Below, piece by piece: positions 58,817 to 64,000 of a DNA stretch of 64,000 bases (the first letter of the stretch is position 1; each line of letters opens with the position of its first letter). The DNA is from Streptomyces cylindrosporus (GTDB lineage: Bacteria > Actinomycetota > Actinomycetes > Streptomycetales > Streptomycetaceae), in assembly GCF_022698165.1 (NCBI RefSeq), contig NZ_JALDAY010000012.1:310001-374000 (forward strand). Direction: 5' to 3'. The position numbers and the translations under genes were made by a program. The notes under the pieces are model-generated. The model searched no databases. It saw only the letters and a program-made list of their open reading frames with translations, and was not told the DNA's origin.

Positions 58817-60187
58817 CTAAGCCAAGGTGTCGAGCAGCCGCCCGTACACGCCGAAGACCCCGATGAGCAGCGGGAGCAGGGCGACGACCCCGGCGGACTC
58901 CACGAGGTCACCCGCCCGCCGCAGCCGTACCCGCAGCTGTTCTGTCGGCCGTACGACCTGCGCGGCGAGTGGCAGTACGGCCAGTACCACGAGCACGGCG
59001 ACCGCCCCGCCCGCGCCGACCCGTTCCGCCCACACGCCCAGCAGCCGTACGCCCACCAGCGCCCCGCCCGCGAGCAACACCACGACCTCGGCCACGAGCG
59101 GAAAGGCCCGCGCCCGCAGCACCATGACCACCGCCGCGACGACCGCGAGCAGCACGGTCCACACCGTCGGCACCCGCAGCGCCCACACCGCGGCGACCGC
59201 CCCGGACCCGGCCACGACCACCGTCGCGAGCACCAGCCCCCGATGAGCCGCCGCCAGCGCCGAGGACACCCGGTACCGGCTCACCGAGACCCCACCCGCC
59301 CGCCGGTCGTCGAGCCCGGCCAGCCCGGAGGCCCGCAACGCGAGCCGAGGCAGCACGCCGAGCGCGACCACGGACGCGACGGCGAGCACCGCGCCGACCC
59401 GCGCCTGCCGCACCTCCGTCCCGGCCCCCGACTCCAGCGCGACGACCGCCTCCCAGCCGACCGCCACGAGCCCGACGGCCGCGGCCCCGACGAGCCCACC
59501 ACGCCCGAGCCGGGTGAAAAGCCCCAGCAGCAGGAGGGTTACGACGCCCACGGCGGCCCACACGGCCACCAGCGCCGGAGCCGGCCAACCCAGGGCACCG
59601 GCAAGAGCGGAGCCACCGAGCAGCGCCAGCACCCCGGCGACGCACAACAAGGTCGCACCGAGCCCACCCCTCCACGGCCCCCGCGCGACCAGCACCCCCG
59701 CGAGACCGGCGACCACGGCCAGGGGGAACAGCGAACCCGCGACGACACCAGCCGCGTACGCCGAACTCGCGAACAGCCCCGCCGCTCCGGCCCAACCAAC
59801 CGCCAGCACCCCAGCGGTGACCCGCATCGGCCCCGGCCCCCACCAGGAGGCCCATCCGCCCGGCCCTTCCGCGACCTCGACCGGCGGATACGGACCGTCC
59901 CCGTCCCGCAGCAGCCGCAACACCGCCCCGTCGGGCACACCCGCCGACTCAAGACTGCTGTCCTGGCCGAGCTCGGAGCCGTCCGCCGTCACGAGCCGCC
60001 GCCGTGTCCCGGGCCGGCCGCCCGTCCCGTCGTCCAGCACGCGCAGAATCTCGGGCAACAGGGCGCCGACCGGCTCCCGCGCCGGCAACACGAGCTCGAT
60101 ACGCCGTCGCTCCCCGACCAGGGTGACGCGACTCAGAACGACCGCGGACCCACTGGCCGCCGTACGACTCAAGGCCCCCGCAGACAT
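58817..60187 (-). CDS. eccD: Type VII secretion integral membrane protein EccD
   Basis: A 456-residue protein with an N-terminal ubiquitin-like (YukD-type) domain (LSRVTLVGERRRIELVLPA, about 15-95) followed by 11 TM helices. EccD lines the inner-membrane channel of ESX complexes. ATG 60187; the frame continues about 270 codons upstream without EccD-like content. The neighbouring MinD-like gene is in the same direction. No esx, eccB, eccC or mycP is in the window on either side. The 263 bp to rbsD contains only a terminator. Confidence 0.88.
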   Translation of the reverse strand: MSAGALSRTAASGSAVVLSRVTLVGERRRIELVLPAREPVGALLPEILRVLDDGTGGRPGTRRRLVTADGSELGQDSSLESAGVPDGAVLRLLRDGDGPYPPVEVAEGPGGWASWWGPGPMRVTAGVLAVGWAGAAGLFASSAYAAGVVAGSLFPLAVVAGLAGVLVARGPWRGGLGATLLCVAGVLALLGGSALAGALGWPAPALVAVWAAVGVVTLLLLGLFTRLGRGGLVGAAAVGLVAVGWEAVVALESGAGTEVRQARVGAVLAVASVVALGVLPRLALRASGLAGLDDRRAGGVSVSRYRVSSALAAAHRGLVLATVVVAGSGAVAAVWALRVPTVWTVLLAVVAAVVMVLRARAFPLVAEVVVLLAGGALVGVRLLGVWAERVGAGGAVAVLVVLAVLPLAAQVVRPTEQLRVRLRRAGDLVESAGVVALLPLLIGVFGVYGRLLDTLA

Positions 60188-60388
60188 CACGGGCCCGAAT
60201 TTATCACCGGCCCGGTCGGCGGACCGTCGGCCGCGGCGCCCCCGCCCGAAGGCTGCACAGAGCCCCCCGAAAAAATTCTGAAGACGGCGTGCAACCCTTC
60301 CGCCACCTCGCGGGTCGTACTTGGCATCAGGACTTCTGGAGGGGGATCTGGGGGGATCGCGGGGGTTCTGATGTTGGAGGGGAAAACC

Positions 60389-60422
60389 CGAGGGGGCCCG
60401 GTCGACGGATCGGGCCCCCTCG
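60389..60422 (-). terminator. Terminator of the ribose operon
   Basis: Perfect 12-bp stem CGAGGGGGCCCG / CGGGCCCCCTCG with a 10-base loop. In the minus direction it is followed by GGGTTTTCCCC. It lies 28 bp past the rbsD stop. Confidence 0.88.
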
Positions 60423-60450
60423 AATTTGTCCAAAACGTCTGTTTTGTCGA

Positions 60451-60840
60451 CTAGAAGAACACTCCGCACCTCAGCAGCACATTCGCATACGGCCGTGCCT
60501 CGCCCGTCCGTACCACCAGCCGCGCCCCCGCCGACAGCTCCTTGAGCTTCTCGTGCGAGACGAGATCGAGGTCGGGGAGCGCGTCCGTCAGGAGCGCGGC
60601 CACCGAGGGGTTGGCCGTCCGGATCTCCTCCGCCGCGGTCGCCCCTTCCACCACCAGCTCCGCCAGCAGCCCGTCCAGCACCTCCGCGAACGACGGCACC
60701 CCGGCCCGGAACGCCAGGTCCACCACCCTCGGTCCCGCCGGTATCGGCATGCCCGCGTCGCAGACCAGCACCCCGTCCCCGTGGCCCAGCTCGGCCAGCG
60801 CCCCGGAGAGATGACGGTTCAGGATCCCCGCCTTCTTCAC
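60451..60840 (-). CDS. rbsD: D-ribose pyranase
   Basis: Interconverts beta-pyranose and furanose forms of ribose for the kinase. 129 residues, the usual length. KKAGILNRHLSGALAELGHGD carries the catalytic His20 region, then DAGMPIP and the C-terminal EARPYANVLLRCGVFF. GTG start overlaps the rbsK stop by 4 bp. Last gene of the operon. Confidence 0.95.
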   Translation of the reverse strand: MKKAGILNRHLSGALAELGHGDGVLVCDAGMPIPAGPRVVDLAFRAGVPSFAEVLDGLLAELVVEGATAAEEIRTANPSVAALLTDALPDLDLVSHEKLKELSAGARLVVRTGEARPYANVLLRCGVFF

Positions 60841-61739
60841 AGCGCCTCGACCTCCTCGGCCGTCGGGAAGGACACCTGCGCGCCCTCCTTGGTGACCGCG
60901 GCCGCGCCGACCCGGGCCGCGTACCCGGCCGCCTCGGCCAGGGACGCCCCCGCGCCCAGCCGGAACGCCAGTGCCGCCGTGAAGGCGTCGCCCGCACCCG
61001 TCGTATCCACCGCGTCCACCTTCACCGAAGGCACCCGCTCGACCCCGTCCGCGGACGCCACCAGCGCGCCCTCCGCGCCCAGGGTGACCACGACCGACCG
61101 CGGGCCCTTGGCCAGCAGCAGCCGCGCCCAGTCCTCCGGGCGGTCGGAGACGCAGGACTCGCCGAGGACCACCTTCGCCTCGTGCTCGTTGACGATCAGC
61201 GGGTCGCAGGCCGCCAGCAGCTCGGAGGGCAGGGGCCGGGGCGGGGACGGGTTGAGGACGAAGCGGCTCTCGGAGGAGAGGTTGCGTACGACCTCCACCA
61301 CCGTCTCCAGCGGGATCTCCAGCTGTGTGGAGACCACCTTCGAGGCCTGGAACAGGCTCGCCGCGGCCCGGACGTCGCCCGGCGTCAGCTTCCCGTTCGC
61401 GCCCGGCGACACCACGATGCTGTTGTCCCCGGACGGGTCCACGGTGATCAGCGCGACCCCCGTCGGCGCCCCGCCCACCAGCACGCCCACCGTGTCGACC
61501 CCGGCCGCCCGCTGCGACTCGAGCAGCAGCCGGCCGTGCGCGTCGTCGCCGACCCGGGCCAGCAGGACCGTACGGGCGCCGAGGCGGGCGGCGGCGACGG
61601 CCTGGTTGGCGCCCTTGCCGCCGGGGTGGACGGCGAGGTCACCGCCGAGCACCGTCTCACCGGCGCCCGGCCGCCGCTCGACCGCGATCACCAGATCGGC
61701 GTTGGCCGAACCGACGACCAGGAGGTCGTAGTCGTACAT
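60837..61739 (-). CDS. rbsK: Ribokinase
   Basis: Phosphorylates D-ribose at O5. 300 residues of the PfkB family: VVGSANADLVIAV start, PGGKGANQAVAAARLGA signature 1 and DTTGAGDAFTAAL signature 2 with the catalytic Asp of GAGD. ATG 61739 is used. Upstream (61740-61830) is a duplicated ribosome-site-like unit GGGGAGTCTTT and a strong hairpin, so its level may differ from the transporter. Followed by rbsD with 4-bp overlap. Confidence 0.95.
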   Translation of the reverse strand: MYDYDLLVVGSANADLVIAVERRPGAGETVLGGDLAVHPGGKGANQAVAAARLGARTVLLARVGDDAHGRLLLESQRAAGVDTVGVLVGGAPTGVALITVDPSGDNSIVVSPGANGKLTPGDVRAAASLFQASKVVSTQLEIPLETVVEVVRNLSSESRFVLNPSPPRPLPSELLAACDPLIVNEHEAKVVLGESCVSDRPEDWARLLLAKGPRSVVVTLGAEGALVASADGVERVPSVKVDAVDTTGAGDAFTAALAFRLGAGASLAEAAGYAARVGAAAVTKEGAQVSFPTAEEVEAL

Positions 61740-61786
61740 CAGAAAGACTCCCCGCACATCAAAAGACTCCCCGGATAAGTGACTTG

Positions 61787-61816
61787 GGGCGGGCGGTCCC
61801 CCGTGACCGCCCGCCC
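61787..61816 (-). promoter_or_regulatory. Intercistronic hairpin between rbsCB and rbsK
   Basis: Perfect 12-bp stem GGGCGGGCGGTC / GACCGCCCGCCC with a 6-base loop. It lies 12 bp after the transporter fusion stop. No T-run follows, so partial termination or mRNA stabilisation of the upstream part is more likely than full termination. Confidence 0.65.
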
Positions 61817-61827
61817 GTTCCCCGTCG

Positions 61828-63777
61828 TCAGCCGCTGAACCCGGCCACGTTCTCCTTCGTGACCACCTTCACCGGCACCTTCACCGTCTCCTCGACCTTC
61901 TTGCCCTGCAGCGCCTTGAGCGCGTTGTCCACCGCGATCTTCCCCAGCTGCGAGGGCTGCTGTGCCACGGACGCGTACAGCGTGCCCTTCTCAACGGCCG
62001 TCAGGCCGTCCGGAGTTCCGTCGAAGCCCACGACCTGCACGGACTTGCCGGCCTTGGAACCCAGCGCCTTGATCGCGCCGAGCGCCATCTCGTCGTTGGC
62101 GGCGATGACGCCCTGGACGTCCGGGTGGGCCTGGAGCAGGTTCGACATCACGTCGAGGCCCTTGGTGCGGTCGAAGTCGGCCGGCTGCTGGGCGACGACC
62201 TGGATGCCCGGGTAGGCCTTGAGGCCCGCCGCGAAACCGGCCGCGCGCTCACGGGCGGCCGACGTGCCCGCCTGGCCCTGGAGGATGACGATCTTGCCCT
62301 TGCCGCCCAGCTTCCCGGCGATCGTCTGCGCGGCCAGCTCGCCGCCCTTGACGTTGTCGGAGGCCACGAGGGCGTCCACGCTCGCCTTGTTGACGCCGCG
62401 GTCGACCGCGATGACCGGGATCTTCGCCTTGTCGGCGGCCTTCACGGAGTTGCTCGCCGCGTCCGAGTCCACCGGGTTGACGATGATCGCGCCCAGGTTC
62501 GAACTGGTGAAGTTCTGCAGCTGGTTGGCCTGCTGCGATGCGTCGTTCTGGGCGTCGGTGACGGTCAGGTCGACGCCCAGCTTCTTCGCCTCGGCCTGCG
62601 CGCCGGAGCGGATCTGCACGAAGAAGGGGTTGTTGAGGGTGGAGAGGGACAGGCCCATCTTCGGGGTGGTGGAGGACGAGCCGCCGTTGTGGAGGAACGA
62701 GGTCGCGCCGACCAGGGCCACCGTGACGACGGCCGCGAGTGCGTAAGTCCCGGCCTGCTTGCCCTTGTTGCCGCCCGTGCCCGCGGCCACCGGGGTCGCG
62801 CCCGCCTTGCGCCGCAGCGTGTCGAGCAGCACCGCGAGCGCGATGACGACACCGATGACGACCTGCTGCCAGAAGGCGGAGACATTGAGCAGGTTCAGGC
62901 CGTTCCTGAGCACCGCCAGGATCAGCGCGCCGATGAGCGTGCCGGACGCCTTGCCCGTGCCGCCCGCGAGCGAGGCACCGCCGATGACGACCGCGGCGAT
63001 CGCGTCCAGTTCGTAGCCGTCGGCGGCCTGCGGCTGCGCGGAGGAGAGCCGGGAGGCGAGCACGATGCCGGCCACCGCCGCGAAGACGCCCGACAGCGCG
63101 TAGATCGCGAGCTTCTGCTTCTTCACCCGCAGACCGGACAGCCGCGCGGCTTCCTCGTTGCCGCCGATCGCGTACATGGAGCGGCCGATGTATGTCCGTC
63201 CCAGCACGAAGGCCGCGATGAGCCCCATGACGACCATTACGAGCACCGGCACCGGCAGCCAGCCGCCGAGGGTGTCGCCGAGGTGCGAGACCGAGTCCGG
63301 GAAGGGGATCGGGGAGCCCTCGGAGATGACCAGGGACAGACCGCGCGCCACCGACAGCATGGCCAGCGTCGCGATGAACGGCGGCAGTTTGCCGTACGCG
63401 ATCAGGAAACCGTTGACGAGACCGGCCGCTATGCCGGTCGCGACGGCCAGAATCACGGCCAGGAAGACCGGCACGCCGTGCGAAGTGGCGCTCCAGGCGA
63501 GGACGGTGGCCGAGAGGGCGGCGACCGAGCCGACCGACAGGTCGATGCCCGCCGAGACGATCACGAAGGTGACGCCGAAGGCGAGGACGGCGGTCACGGC
63601 CGCCTGGACGCCGACGTTGAGCAGGTTGTCGGTGGTCAGGAAGTCACCGGACAGCGCCGACAGGGCGATGACCAGGACGATCAGCGCGGTGAGCGCGCCG
63701 TTGTCGAGGAGCAGGCGGCGCAGTCCGCTCGTCGGGCTGTCGGCGCCCGCCCGGCTCTTGAGCGTGTCAGTGGCCAC
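61828..63777 (-). CDS. rbsCB: Fused ribose ABC permease and substrate-binding protein (RbsC-RbsB)
   Basis: A 649-residue fusion. Residues 1-335 are the RbsC permease (eight to ten TM helices; VIVSAGIDLSVGSVAALSA, SGTLIGALILAVLRNGLNLL). After a linker, TM segment AGTYALAAVVTVALVGATSF tethers an RbsB ligand-binding domain (about 370-649) with GLSLSTLNNPFFVQI, VIAVDRGVNK and ANDEMALGAIKALG outside the cell. Fusion replaces the usual lipoprotein anchor. GTG start overlaps the rbsA stop by 11 bp. Ribose specificity follows from family and rbsDK linkage. Confidence 0.92.
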   Translation of the reverse strand: MATDTLKSRAGADSPTSGLRRLLLDNGALTALIVLVIALSALSGDFLTTDNLLNVGVQAAVTAVLAFGVTFVIVSAGIDLSVGSVAALSATVLAWSATSHGVPVFLAVILAVATGIAAGLVNGFLIAYGKLPPFIATLAMLSVARGLSLVISEGSPIPFPDSVSHLGDTLGGWLPVPVLVMVVMGLIAAFVLGRTYIGRSMYAIGGNEEAARLSGLRVKKQKLAIYALSGVFAAVAGIVLASRLSSAQPQAADGYELDAIAAVVIGGASLAGGTGKASGTLIGALILAVLRNGLNLLNVSAFWQQVVIGVVIALAVLLDTLRRKAGATPVAAGTGGNKGKQAGTYALAAVVTVALVGATSFLHNGGSSSTTPKMGLSLSTLNNPFFVQIRSGAQAEAKKLGVDLTVTDAQNDASQQANQLQNFTSSNLGAIIVNPVDSDAASNSVKAADKAKIPVIAVDRGVNKASVDALVASDNVKGGELAAQTIAGKLGGKGKIVILQGQAGTSAARERAAGFAAGLKAYPGIQVVAQQPADFDRTKGLDVMSNLLQAHPDVQGVIAANDEMALGAIKALGSKAGKSVQVVGFDGTPDGLTAVEKGTLYASVAQQPSQLGKIAVDNALKALQGKKVEETVKVPVKVVTKENVAGFSG

Positions 63778-64000
63778 GGCTGGCCTCCGTTTCGGTCTTC
63801 TCGTTCGTGGGGTTGCTGACCGCGAGGGCCATCACGGCGTCCTGGGTGGCGTCGGCGGCGGCGAGTTCGCCCGCGATCCGGCCCTGGGCCATCACCAGCA
63901 CCCGGTCGCTCATGCCGAGCACCTCGGGCAGATCGCTGGAGATCATCAGTACGGCGGCCCCGGCGGCCGTCAGTTCGTTGATCAGCTGGTAGATCTCGAC
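63767..64000 (-). CDS. rbsA: Ribose ABC transporter ATPase, C-terminal end (partial)
   Basis: The last 77 residues of a sugar ABC ATPase, cut by the window edge. VEIYQLINELTAAGAAVLMISS and LPEVLGMSDRVLVM are the C-terminal NBD region with degenerate second-site sequence usual for RbsA/XylG proteins. The stop is inside the following rbsCB gene. First gene seen of the ribose operon; a regulator would lie beyond 64000. Confidence 0.9.
   Translation of the reverse strand, partial: VEIYQLINELTAAGAAVLMISSDLPEVLGMSDRVLVMAQGRIAGELAAADATQDAVMALAVSNPTNEKTETEASRGH

Noticed and set aside
60188..60997. N-terminal extension of EccD by 270 codons
   Set aside because: The extension is Arg/Gly-rich without domain, crosses the ribose operon terminator and rbsD, and EccD homologues start near MSAGAL.
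1..64000. tRNA, rRNA and phage attachment sites
   Set aside because: No tRNA cloverleaf, rRNA segment, integrase or att-like duplication was recognised by eye; a covariance search was not possible.

Overview
The window is high-GC actinobacterial chromosome, most likely Streptomyces. The evidence is dense genes with strong third-position G/C, many GTG starts, actinobacterial families (DUF397/XRE/RsbW-like set, SCO6745 family, EccD, EACC1), an SsuD operon behind a cysteine-type leader peptide, and an intergenic palindrome I associate with Streptomyces. No rRNA, tRNA or CRISPR array was seen. Both ends cut genes: an acyl-CoA dehydrogenase on the left and rbsA on the right.

Layout. 0-4.5 kb: acyl-CoA dehydrogenase, TesB thioesterase, CDF cation transporter, a mycothiol-type small protein and a phosphatase-like protein. 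4.5-10.3 kb: a catabolic block of PucR regulator, sodium:solute symporter, agmatinase-type ureohydrolase and ThDP decarboxylase-type enzyme, consistent with a guanidino-compound/arginine route. 10.3-13.4 kb: first EACC1-caspase system, in which the effector is a caspase-Ser/Thr kinase-TM-extracellular Cys-repeat fusion. 13.4-20 kb: secreted and envelope enzymes (endonuclease I, GT39-type glycosyltransferase, two penicillin-binding-type serine hydrolases, phytase-like esterase). 20-26.3 kb: an OmpR/HK pair, a fused double ABC exporter and a secreted protein. 26.3-27.8 kb: a TnpB-only IS605-type element and the fragment of a gene behind it.

27.9-34.1 kb: a lipase; then a cysteine leader peptide, SsuD-like monooxygenase and complete CUT1-type ABC importer with a LacI regulator, which looks like an organosulfur scavenging operon. 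34.1-40.2 kb: Cys-repeat lipoprotein, secreted GH3 (NagZ-like), LysR/EamA pair, and aroA. 40.2-42.1 kb: second EACC1-caspase system, with a caspase fused to an EF-hand and a J-less DnaJ zinc-finger/substrate-binding module. 42.2-50.7 kb: GNAT, a WhiJ/AbaA-like XRE-DUF397-ATPase locus, LysR, hydrolase, MFS, isomerase, MarR-GNAT, DinB and SCO6745 family proteins. 50.7-55.2 kb: a LacI-controlled operon of Gfo/Idh/MocA oxidoreductase, DUF993 aldolase-like protein and sugar isomerase. 55.4-60.2 kb: secreted protein, MOSC protein, and a type VII secretion pair (MinD-like ATPase with 21 heptad repeats, and EccD). 60.4-64 kb: ribose operon on the minus strand (rbsA, fused rbsC-rbsB, rbsK, rbsD).

The most unusual content is the pair of EACC1-caspase loci about 30 kb apart. 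They carry the same constant component but different sensor/adaptor modules. The kinase-type effector has a triplicated four-cysteine ectodomain that also appears, duplicated, in a lipoprotein of this window.
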